From JANPGR01 sp031424015 (GTDB taxonomy: Bacteria > Patescibacteriota > Minisyncoccia > Phycocordibacterales > UBA1006): a stretch of 13,027 bases of DNA. The notes under the pieces were generated by a model. That model was not told the DNA's origin. It searched no databases and saw only the letters and a list, made by a program, of their open reading frames with translations. Both the position numbers and the translations under genes were made by a program. Below are positions 6,544 to 11,886 of this stretch, in pieces (position 1 is the stretch's first letter; every line of letters begins with the position of its first letter). The stretch lies in contig JANPGR010000091.1 in assembly GCA_031424015.1 (NCBI GenBank), positions 1 to 13,027 of the forward strand, in the 5' to 3' direction.

Positions 6544-6912
6544 TTATTTGACGTTTATGTGTTCGATATACTGTACTTTAGCTGACGCACTGTCTCTTTC
6601 TAGGTAAATTAAAATTGCATCTATTTGATAAGGTTTTCTAGGGTGGGTTAAAAAATAATCATGGATAGTTTTTATAATTTTCTCTTTTTTATGAAAAGTA
6701 ATATTTTCCCCTGCGTTGTAAAGCAGGGATTGAGTGGTTTTTACTTCGCAAAAATGAATTTGCCCTGCTCTATGACTTATAATATCGATCTCTCCAGAGG
6801 TACTACTCCAGTTTCGTTCGAGAATACTAAACCCATGCAGAGATAACCACTTGCAAGCAATAGATTCTCCCAACTCCCCTATCTGCTGTCTATGCGATGT
6901 GAAAAGTTTCAT
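6544..6912 (-). CDS. yraN: YraN/UPF0102 family nuclease-like protein
   Basis: A 122-aa protein of the UPF0102 family, which has a PD-(D/E)XK nuclease-like fold resembling Holliday-junction resolvases; its cellular role is not well established. The family pattern is complete. GELGESIACKWL (12-23) holds E16, ILERNW is at 30-35, GEIDIIS (40-46) holds D43, and IHFCEVK (52-58) gives E56-x-K58. The start at ATG 6910-6912 is preceded at exactly 8 bp by TAAAAT (6921-6926), but no clear -35. The stop is 77 bp before the dnaA start. It sits between the dense DnaA-box array and dnaA, inside the probable origin region. Confidence 0.92.
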   Translation of the reverse strand: MKLFTSHRQQIGELGESIACKWLSLHGFSILERNWSSTSGEIDIISHRAGQIHFCEVKTTQSLLYNAGENITFHKKEKIIKTIHDYFLTHPRKPYQIDAILIYLERDSASAKVQYIEHINVK

Positions 6913-6920
6913 ATAGTTGT

Positions 6921-6926
6921 ATTTTA
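6921..6926 (-). promoter_or_regulatory. yraN -10 element
   Basis: TAAAAT on the minus strand lies 8 bp before the yraN ATG, the spacing also seen at dnaA, dnaN and secE. The -35 is poor (TATATT at 17 bp). Confidence 0.4.
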
Positions 6927-6957
6927 TCTGAGAAACGTCATAAAATATAGGACAAAG

Positions 6958-7125
6958 TGTTGTGAAACATAAAATTAATCAGAAATTAAAAGTAAAAATT
7001 TGACAAAATATATGAGAAACGTATTAGTTATCCCTATTATACACAGGTTTATCCCCAAAACAACTAAAATACAATAAAAGACACTTATCCGACCTCTCCA
7101 CAGGTTTATCCCCATTTTTACCCAG
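6958..7125. other. Dense DnaA-box array with adjacent AT-rich DNA, candidate oriC
   Basis: Six boxes in one orientation lie within 90 bp: TTATCCCTA (7028-7036), TTATACACA (7037-7045, exact for TTATNCACA), TTATCCCCA (7049-7057), TTATCCGAC (7085-7093, weak), CTCTCCACA (7094-7102, weak) and TTATCCCCA (7106-7114). Two pairs have the same design: a box, GGT, then TTATCCCCA, with starts 12 bp apart. To the left, about 6958-7030 is almost pure AT and could be the unwinding element. Genes run leftward to the left of this point, and several run rightward to the right of it. An ORF that spans the array looks like a chance frame. Confidence 0.65.
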
Positions 7126-7266
7126 GTTAGGTCATATATACATTCAAATACAATGTCAAAACTATATGGTAAAACCCTCAAAAAATAAAGATTACCTACC
7201 AAAGATATAGCTACCTTAAAACAACTACTAAGGTTTTGGAATTCGAAACCGTTTGAGTATTCCTTA

Positions 7267-7455
7267 GAGCCTATCCCAATAGGGATTACGAATTTGAAAC
7301 GCAGAGATTTCGAAGGAAAAATACAGAAATACGAATGAACTGTACTATCAGTACAGAGAATGAGTATTTGTGTGTTTTTACGAGAAATATCCAGTTTCAA
7401 ATCGTAAAAGCCTTGTGTTCTTTTATAAAAGGCTGATGCCTATTGGGATAGGGTC
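7267..7455. mobile_element. MITE-like hairpin element, family 1, copy D (complete)
   Basis: The only complete copy within the window, 189 bp. GAGCCTATCCCAATAGG begins at 7267 and CCTATTGGGATAGGGTC ends at 7455 (one mismatch between the arms). TTA flanks both sides (7264-7266 and 7456-7458). The inner inverted repeat, central CTGTAC/GTACAG hairpin and right-hand AGCCTT/AAGGCT stem all match copy A, with only scattered substitutions. Its high identity to copies A and C, 7 kb away, suggests recent movement. It lies between the DnaA-box array and tRNA-Arg. Confidence 0.82.
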
Positions 7456-7533
7456 TTATTCACGTGTGTGAATACGAGTTTTGCAGAAGTTCAAAAGCTG
7501 TGTCTTTGTTTTGGGATGACTATAGTACTAATG

Positions 7534-7606
7534 TGCGCCTGGCAGGATTCGAACCCACAACCCTCTGATCCGAAGTCAGATACTCTATCCATTGAGCTAC
7601 AGGCGC
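7534..7606 (-). tRNA. tRNA-Arg (anticodon UCG)
   Basis: A 73-nt cloverleaf on the minus strand. The acceptor GCGCCTG pairs with CAGGCGC, with discriminator A. The D stem is GCTC/GAGT. The anticodon stem is TCTGA/TCAGA, with loop CTTCGGA giving anticodon TCG for CGA and other CGN codons. The T arm is GTGGG/CCTGC with loop TTCGAAT. No CCA is encoded (the next bases are CAC), so the CCA-adding enzyme encoded 300 bp away is needed. A promoter -10 TATAGT ends 8 bp before the mature 5' end. Confidence 0.95.
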
Positions 7607-7614
7607 ATATATGC

Positions 7615-7642
7615 ACTATACCAGACTTTTCTTTTTTGTCAT
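7615..7642 (-). promoter_or_regulatory. tRNA-Arg promoter with almost no 5' leader
   Basis: On the minus strand ATGACA (7637-7642), a 16-bp spacer and TATAGT (7615-7620) precede the mature tRNA 5' end by 8 bp. Transcription would start at or next to position +1 of the tRNA. Confidence 0.55.
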
Positions 7643-7661
7643 CTTGATGTATACTAATCTC

Positions 7662-7768
7662 ATTACCATGAGAAATGGTAATAATTATGTGTTGACCTAT
7701 TGTGAATATATTAGTTATATATTCGCGACAGAGATGCAAAATAAAAACTTGTTTTCGTTGTTAACGAA
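7662..7768. repeat. Three consecutive hairpins between the two tRNA genes
   Basis: ATTACCAT/ATGGTAAT (7662-7682, 5-nt loop), GAATATAT/ATATATTC (7704-7724, 5-nt loop) and TTCGTT/AACGAA (7754-7768, 3-nt loop) are perfect inverted repeats. None has a terminator T-run. They lie in the 220-bp divergent region between tRNA-Arg and tRNA-Gly, and their role is unknown. Confidence 0.45.
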
Positions 7769-7827
7769 CGATATGTGCTTGTAGATCAGATCTAAAATAA
7801 CAATATATGGTTATTTTACCAAATCTA

Positions 7828-7898
7828 GCGAATATAGTTTAGTGGTAAAACACGTCCTTGCCAAGGATGAGATAGGAGTCCGATTCTCCTTATTCGCA
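7828..7898 (+). tRNA. tRNA-Gly (anticodon GCC)
   Basis: A 71-nt cloverleaf. The acceptor GCGAATA pairs with TATTCGC, with discriminator A. The D arm is GTTT-AGTGGTA-AAAC with the normal GG. The anticodon stem is CGTCC/GGATG, loop TTGCCAA, anticodon GCC. The T stem is AGGAG/CTCCT. The T loop reads TCCGATT instead of TTCRANY, so position 55, normally pseudouridine, is C. CCA is not encoded. The cca gene begins 11 bases after the last tRNA base and is probably on the same transcript. Confidence 0.93.
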
Positions 7899-7908
7899 CA
7901 AAATTTTT

Positions 7909-9411
7909 ATGAATTTTCAAGAAATTTCAATACTCTTTGATATACCAAAAGAGATTACTTTAGTGTTAAATACACTGCATACAGCGGGTTTTGAAGCATA
8001 TATCGTTGGTGGTTGTGTTCGTGACTCTATTATGAATAGACAACCTAAAGACTGGGATATAGTTACGAGCGCATATCCCGAAGAAATTACAGCACTATGC
8101 GATACAAAAAATCAAAAGTATGTATATGAAAACCCGTTTGGGACTGTTTCTTGGATTAATGAGGACCAAGAAAAAGACTCGCCTCTCAGGGAAATTCAAA
8201 TAACTCCCTACAGAACAGAGTCAAAATATTCGGATAACCGCCGACCAGATTCAGTTCTCTTTACGAGAAACCTCTACGAAGATATCTCCAGAAGAGATTT
8301 TACTATGAATGGTTTGGTATATGATATACAAAACAAGAAAGTACTGGATTATACAAATGGTGTGTCTGATATACTGGCGCATACAATCCGATGTATAGGA
8401 AATCCAGAAAATCGTTTTCAAGAAGATGCGCTCAGAATAGTACGTGCAATTAGGTTTTCCGCGCAATTAAGTTTCACAATAGATAGTGAAACACTAGATG
8501 CACTCAAAAAGACATCAGAACTCCTCAAAAACATTTCACAAGAACGAATTCGAGACGAATTTATTAAGATTATTAACTCAAATAATGTAAAACAGGCAAT
8601 AGAAATTTCACGTGAAACGAACGTACTTGAACAATTTCTTCCAGAGTTACTCGAAGGGTTTGGTTGTGAACAATCCAGAAGTCATGTTTATGATGTCTAT
8701 ACCCATAATCTCAACGCGTGCCAAAATTCAGCTAGTATGGGATGGTCGTTTCATGTGCGACTTGCAGCTCTTTTCCATGACATAGGAAAACCGAGAACTC
8801 GACGCTGGGATGATTCTAAAAAACTCTATACCTTTTATGGACATGAAGTTGTCGGTGCAAAGATGGTAAAATCAATAATGAAAAGGATGAATTTTTCACG
8901 TGAAACATCAGAAAGAGTAGAAAAATTGGTACGATATCATATGTTTTTCTCTGATACAGAGACGATAACTTTGTCAGCCGTGAGAAGGATGATACAAAAT
9001 GTAGGTAAGGATATGATTTGGGATCTAATGGATGTAAGGAAGTCTGATAGGATTGGTATGGGAAAAGAAAATGCAGAACCCTACAGATTGCGAAAATATG
9101 AGGCAATGATAGAAGAAGTTCTCAGTGACCCTATTTCTGTAGGAATGTTGGTGATAGATGGTAATGATTTGCTACAAGAGTTTCACATGAAACCAGGAAC
9201 TAGAATAGGGTGGATGCTCCACGCACTACTCGAAATAGTTCTAGAAGACCCAAAAAAAAATACAAAAAATATACTAGCAGAATGCGTGAAACAATTTAGT
9301 GAATTAAACGACACAGAATTATGTCGTTTAGGTAGGAAAGGTATACAAGAAAAAGTTGCACGTGAAACAATAAAAAAAGAAATTATTCTAAAAAAACACA
9401 AAGTGAAATAG
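7909..9411 (+). CDS. cca: CCA tRNA nucleotidyltransferase with HD domain
   Basis: Adds or repairs the 3' CCA of tRNAs from CTP and ATP without a template. The 500-aa class II enzyme has GGCVRD (34-39) and the catalytic DWD (48-50) in the head. RRDFTMNGL (128-136) and EDALRIVRAIRF (172-183) form the nucleotide-specifying neck. A C-terminal HD phosphohydrolase-like domain carries H290-D291 (HDIGKP), GHE (311-313) and H344. Poly(A) polymerases share the head, but the tRNAs here lack CCA, so CCA addition is favoured. The ATG is 10 nt after tRNA-Gly, with no Shine-Dalgarno. The stop TAG directly abuts the convergent xth stop. Three parS-like palindromes encode its SRET/ARET motifs, and a fourth lies in the coding region. 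Confidence 0.95.
   Translation: MNFQEISILFDIPKEITLVLNTLHTAGFEAYIVGGCVRDSIMNRQPKDWDIVTSAYPEEITALCDTKNQKYVYENPFGTVSWINEDQEKDSPLREIQITPYRTESKYSDNRRPDSVLFTRNLYEDISRRDFTMNGLVYDIQNKKVLDYTNGVSDILAHTIRCIGNPENRFQEDALRIVRAIRFSAQLSFTIDSETLDALKKTSELLKNISQERIRDEFIKIINSNNVKQAIEISRETNVLEQFLPELLEGFGCEQSRSHVYDVYTHNLNACQNSASMGWSFHVRLAALFHDIGKPRTRRWDDSKKLYTFYGHEVVGAKMVKSIMKRMNFSRETSERVEKLVRYHMFFSDTETITLSAVRRMIQNVGKDMIWDLMDVRKSDRIGMGKENAEPYRLRKYEAMIEEVLSDPISVGMLVIDGNDLLQEFHMKPGTRIGWMLHALLEIVLEDPKKNTKNILAECVKQFSELNDTELCRLGRKGIQEKVARETIKKEIILKKHKVK
8604..8619. promoter_or_regulatory. parS-like palindrome 1 (inside cca)
   Basis: AATTTCACGTGAAACG matches TGTTTCACGTGAAACA at 13 of 16 positions. It encodes SRET in cca. 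Confidence 0.45.
8892..8907. promoter_or_regulatory. parS-like palindrome 2, near consensus (inside cca)
   Basis: TTTTTCACGTGAAACA matches the consensus TGTTNCACGTGAAACA at 15 of 16 positions, differing only at base 2. It is one of the two best sites in the window and encodes a second SRET in cca. Confidence 0.65.
9179..9194. promoter_or_regulatory. parS-like palindrome 3 (inside cca)
   Basis: AGTTTCACATGAAACC matches TGTTTCACGTGAAACA at 13 of 16 positions, including one change in the central CACGTG. Confidence 0.35.
9354..9369. promoter_or_regulatory. parS-like palindrome 4 (end of cca)
   Basis: AGTTGCACGTGAAACA matches TGTTTCACGTGAAACA at 14 of 16, and TGTTNCACGTGAAACA at 15 of 16 because position 5 is free. 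It encodes ARET. Confidence 0.5.
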
Positions 9412-10236
9412 CTATTCAACAACAATTTCTATAGGGCAGTGGTCAGAACCCATTTGTTGATCCAGATAAGAAATATGTTTCATATGAAACATATTTTGTG
9501 TCTTACACCAGACAGAGTCAATTCTCCAACCTATATTTCGCATGCGGGCACCACTGATTACATCCCACCAAGAGTACTGAATAGTACTAGGTTCAAAAGA
9601 GCGAAAGATATCTACCCATCCATCAGATACCCATTCGTCGAGTTTTGATCGCTCCTCAGGCAGGAATCCTATGGATTTTTTATTGGCTTCTGGTCGTGCG
9701 ATATCGATAGGGTGGTGTGCGATATTGATATCACCACAGACAATAACGCAGTCATAGAGTGAATTCAAATGATTCATGTGTTTGTGAAACTCACTAAAAA
9801 ATTCCAATTTATAGTCAAGATTGGTATATGTGGGATCATTGGTGATTCCTCGGACAGACGAGTTGCGAGCTCCATTGGGAAAGTAGCAACCAGAAACAGC
9901 AACAGAACCCAACGTTGGGTCAGAGTAAACCAGAGTTAAAATACGTTCTTCGTCCGGTAATAGTGTTTCATGGGAAAAGCCAGAAATATAATGAATTTCG
10001 GAAAAGGAATTTTTTACATAAAAAGCTACTCCAGCGTAACCTTTTTTGTGGGTTGATGGCCGTAGGTGAAATGTATAACCAGGAATTTCTCGTAATGATT
10101 CAGATAGTTGATCCATTTCACATTTCGTTTCTTGGAGAAATATAATATCATATGTTCCACGTGAAACGAATTCAGGGAAAATACCTTTTTTTTCTACTGC
10201 TCGTAAACCATTAATATTCCAAGAGATAAGTTTCAT
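9412..10236 (-). CDS. xth: Exodeoxyribonuclease III (AP endonuclease)
   Basis: Base-excision-repair enzyme that cuts DNA at abasic sites and degrades 3' ends. The 274 aa contain the complete EEP-fold active site: N7 and N9 in WNINGLRA, E36 (LQETKC), Y118 (GCYFPNG), D169 and N171 (CGDINIAHHP), W237/D240 (WRIDSV) and the final SDH at 264-266 (GSDHCPIE). The start is ATG 10234-10236. The xer gene lies 77 bp upstream in the same direction, so the two may form an operon. The stop touches the cca stop with no gap and no terminator between them. Two parS-like palindromes sit inside the coding sequence. Confidence 0.95.
   Translation of the reverse strand: MKLISWNINGLRAVEKKGIFPEFVSRGTYDIIFLQETKCEMDQLSESLREIPGYTFHLRPSTHKKGYAGVAFYVKNSFSEIHYISGFSHETLLPDEERILTLVYSDPTLGSVAVSGCYFPNGARNSSVRGITNDPTYTNLDYKLEFFSEFHKHMNHLNSLYDCVIVCGDINIAHHPIDIARPEANKKSIGFLPEERSKLDEWVSDGWVDIFRSFEPSTIQYSWWDVISGARMRNIGWRIDSVWCKTQNMFHMKHISYLDQQMGSDHCPIEIVVE
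9476..9491. promoter_or_regulatory. parS-like palindrome 5 (inside xth)
   Basis: TGTTTCATATGAAACA is a perfect 16-bp palindrome, matching TGTTTCACGTGAAACA at 14 of 16. Both differences are in the centre (CATATG for CACGTG). Confidence 0.4.
10153..10168. promoter_or_regulatory. parS-like palindrome 6, near consensus (inside xth)
   Basis: TGTTCCACGTGAAACG matches TGTTNCACGTGAAACA at 15 of 16 positions, differing only at the last base. It is the second of the two best sites in the window. Confidence 0.65.
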
Positions 10237-10313
10237 AAAAATAGAGAAGAAGATATATAAGAATGTCTTTAATAGTGAAAAATTAAAAAGAAAGAGAGAT
10301 ACTATAAAACCTA

Positions 10314-11225
10314 TTATTTTTTGTGAAATCTTTCGTAAGCTTCACGTAAATGTTTGTCAGATATATGGGTGTAGATTTGAGTTGTTCCGATATGAGAATG
10401 CCCTAAGAGGGTTTGAACAGAACGGAGATCCGCACCGTTTTGGAGAAGATTGGTTGCAAAACTGTGTCTGATAACATGGGGGGTGACTTTTTTCGAGATA
10501 CCCGCAGCTGTCGCATAGTGTCGTATAGATCGTTCTATAGACCTGGGGGTCAGGCGAGCATCCCTGTCTGTCGTTTTTGCTGATCTGTCGTCTATAAATA
10601 ATGCAGTGTGTATATCAGCGCGTTTCATCAAATACCGTTTTACCCAGTCTCGTGCTTCTGGGGACAGAAATACGAGACGGACCTTGTCACCTTTTCCTCG
10701 GATTGTTAATTCCGGCCCTGAAATGTCTATGTCTGAATTGAGTGAAACGAGTTCTGAAATACGGAGACCTGTTGAAAAGAGGAGTTCGAGAATAGTTCTA
10801 TCTCTGAGTCCTATTCTAGTGGTAATATTTGGTTGTTCTAAAATGCGGTTGAGTTCATCCATTGTGATGAGGTCTATGTGTCGGTCGCCGACTTTTGCGA
10901 GCTCGATAGAATCAACAGGGAATTGAGTCCATCCTCGTTTCACACAGTATTTTAAAAAGGAACGTAGGGCTATGAGGTAATAATTCTGAGTCCTTTTTTT
11001 CATGTCAGTTGGTTTTTGACCTTTTGCTTTTGCACCTGGTTGACGATTGAGCCAGACACGGAATTGTCGGATGTTGGATTCTGAGATATCAGAGACCTGT
11101 TTCACATGTTGGGCTCGGAAATAGGTTTCTAGATAATGACTATAGTTCCGGAGGGTCAAAAGGCTACGACCTCGTTCGATCTCTAGGTGGGTTAAAAATT
11201 CGTGTAATGCGGATTCTGTTGACAT
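10314..11225 (-). CDS. xerC: Tyrosine recombinase of the XerC/XerD type
   Basis: Site-specific recombinase, most likely the one resolving chromosome dimers. The 303 aa are the usual Xer length. The N-terminal SAM-like DNA-binding domain (about 1-100) begins LHEFLTHLEIERGRS. The catalytic domain has all expected residues: R155 (STGLRISEL), K179 (RGKGDKVR), H250-x-x-R253 (HVIRHSFA), H276 (LLGHS) and nucleophile Y285 (TQIYTHI). It starts at ATG 11223-11225, and TAATAC lies 12 bp upstream. I cannot distinguish XerC, XerD or a single Xer from the sequence, so treat the symbol as a family label. No phage genes or attachment site surround it, which favours a housekeeping role. Confidence 0.9.
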   Translation of the reverse strand: MSTESALHEFLTHLEIERGRSLLTLRNYSHYLETYFRAQHVKQVSDISESNIRQFRVWLNRQPGAKAKGQKPTDMKKRTQNYYLIALRSFLKYCVKRGWTQFPVDSIELAKVGDRHIDLITMDELNRILEQPNITTRIGLRDRTILELLFSTGLRISELVSLNSDIDISGPELTIRGKGDKVRLVFLSPEARDWVKRYLMKRADIHTALFIDDRSAKTTDRDARLTPRSIERSIRHYATAAGISKKVTPHVIRHSFATNLLQNGADLRSVQTLLGHSHIGTTQIYTHISDKHLREAYERFHKK

Positions 11226-11249
11226 ACTTGCTATTTCGTATTATTAGTG

Positions 11250-11317
11250 TATTATACAATATATTAACAGTATAGCTACGAACACCTGGTGAGAACTAAG
11301 TGTTTCGCGAATCATAT
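11250..11317 (+). promoter_or_regulatory. rpsO promoter and leader with a small stem
   Basis: TTGCTA (11228-11233), a 16-bp spacer and TATTAT (11250-11255) suggest a plus-strand promoter with a leader of about 55 nt. In the leader CGAACAC (11279-11285) can pair with GTGTTtCG (11300-11307) with one bulged T. Ribosomal protein S15 binds its own leader in several bacteria, which makes this a candidate autoregulatory stem. Confidence 0.35.
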
Positions 11318-11584
11318 ATGATGACAACAAAGAAAAAACAAAACCTTATCAAAGTTCACGCAGTACATACTACTGACACTGGTTCAGCACCAGTACAGGT
11401 AGCCCTTCTAACTGCTCGCATCAAAGAAATCACAGAACACTTGAAGGTACACAAAAAAGACCTTTCAAGTCGTATGGGATTGGTAAAGATGGTATCAGCT
11501 CGACGAAGAATGTTGAACTATATCAAAAAGAATGACCCATCGTCATACGAACCATTGATCACAAAGTTGGATATTAGGAAATAA
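11318..11584 (+). CDS. rpsO: 30S ribosomal protein S15
   Basis: Primary 16S rRNA-binding protein of the small subunit platform. From ATG 11318 it is 88 aa, the family's usual size. Landmarks are HTTDTGSAPVQVALLTARI (17-35), HKKDLSSRMGLVKMVSARRRMLNYIK (45-70) and the C-terminal ITKLDIRK. The open frame extends to a GTG at 11300, but that adds FRESY, which S15 proteins lack. ATG 11321 is also possible, differing by one Met. There is no ribosome-binding site. It is followed by a perfect terminator and has no partner such as pnp. Confidence 0.96.
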   Translation: MMTTKKKQNLIKVHAVHTTDTGSAPVQVALLTARIKEITEHLKVHKKDLSSRMGLVKMVSARRRMLNYIKKNDPSSYEPLITKLDIRK

Positions 11585-11589
11585 GTACG

Positions 11590-11619
11590 AAAAAACCTCA
11601 CAATATTGTGAGGTTTTTT
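11590..11619. terminator. rpsO terminator, perfect bidirectional hairpin
   Basis: AAAAAACCTCACAAT (11590-11604) is followed directly by its exact complement ATTGTGAGGTTTTTT (11605-11619), ending in a T-run. It begins 6 nt after the rpsO stop. Confidence 0.9.
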
Positions 11620-11682
11620 TGATTCTCAATACCCAATACCCCCCCCATAATCCTGATTTCGAGGTTGGTACTTCATTCTGTT

Positions 11683-11710
11683 TTTTGTATACATATATAT
11701 GTATACAAAA
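11683..11710. promoter_or_regulatory. Perfect 28-bp palindrome, operator-like
   Basis: The arm TTTTGTATACATAT (11683-11696) is repeated as its exact complement at 11697-11710 with no spacer. It ends 11 bp before the -10 of the NYN gene promoter, over the -35 region, which is where a repressor would bind. A cruciform or a weak AT hairpin is the alternative. Confidence 0.5.
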
Positions 11711-11717
11711 TTAAGTA

Positions 11718-11726
11718 TGATATACT
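11718..11726 (+). promoter_or_regulatory. Extended -10 promoter for the NYN gene
   Basis: TGATATACT contains the TGn extension followed by TATACT (11721-11726). The same TATGATATACTAT string recurs before the pilin leader at about 12770. There is no clear -35. Confidence 0.5.
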
Positions 11727-11743
11727 ATAGTAGTATCAGTCGA

Positions 11744-11759
11744 TGGTACACGTGAAACA
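11744..11759. promoter_or_regulatory. parS-like palindrome 7 (upstream of the NYN gene)
   Basis: TGGTACACGTGAAACA matches TGTTTCACGTGAAACA at 14 of 16 positions, and TGTTNCACGTGAAACA at 15 of 16 because position 5 is free. It lies just after the predicted transcription start. Confidence 0.5.
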
Positions 11760-11886
11760 GAGATCTCTCATCTATGGGAATTTTATAAGATCGAGTATTT
11801 TTTTGATCTTCTCTGGGTTTCATTCTATTTATACTTTTTGTACCCTGATAAAGAGGGTTCATATAACAACACATACAACTATTCGT

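Noticed and set aside
6975..7400. 141-aa minus-strand ORF
   Set aside because: It begins inside mobile element copy D and reads through the DnaA-box array. The hydrophobic, motif-free protein is what an AT-rich non-coding stretch gives by chance.
7456..7471. TTATTCACGTGTGTGA as another parS-like site
   Set aside because: Only 10 of 16 positions match; it is better read as a small hairpin beside the mobile element.
7491..7739. 82-aa minus-strand ORF
   Set aside because: Its centre (SSMDRVSDFGSEGCGFESC) is the familiar false translation of a tRNA gene, here tRNA-Arg.
8251..9106. Minus-strand ORFs within cca
   Set aside because: They overlap cca, which has full catalytic motifs; they have no promoter and no recognisable protein.
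10314..11225. Recombinase as a phage or island integrase
   Set aside because: No phage genes, attachment repeats or cargo are present, and length and motifs fit a housekeeping Xer protein.
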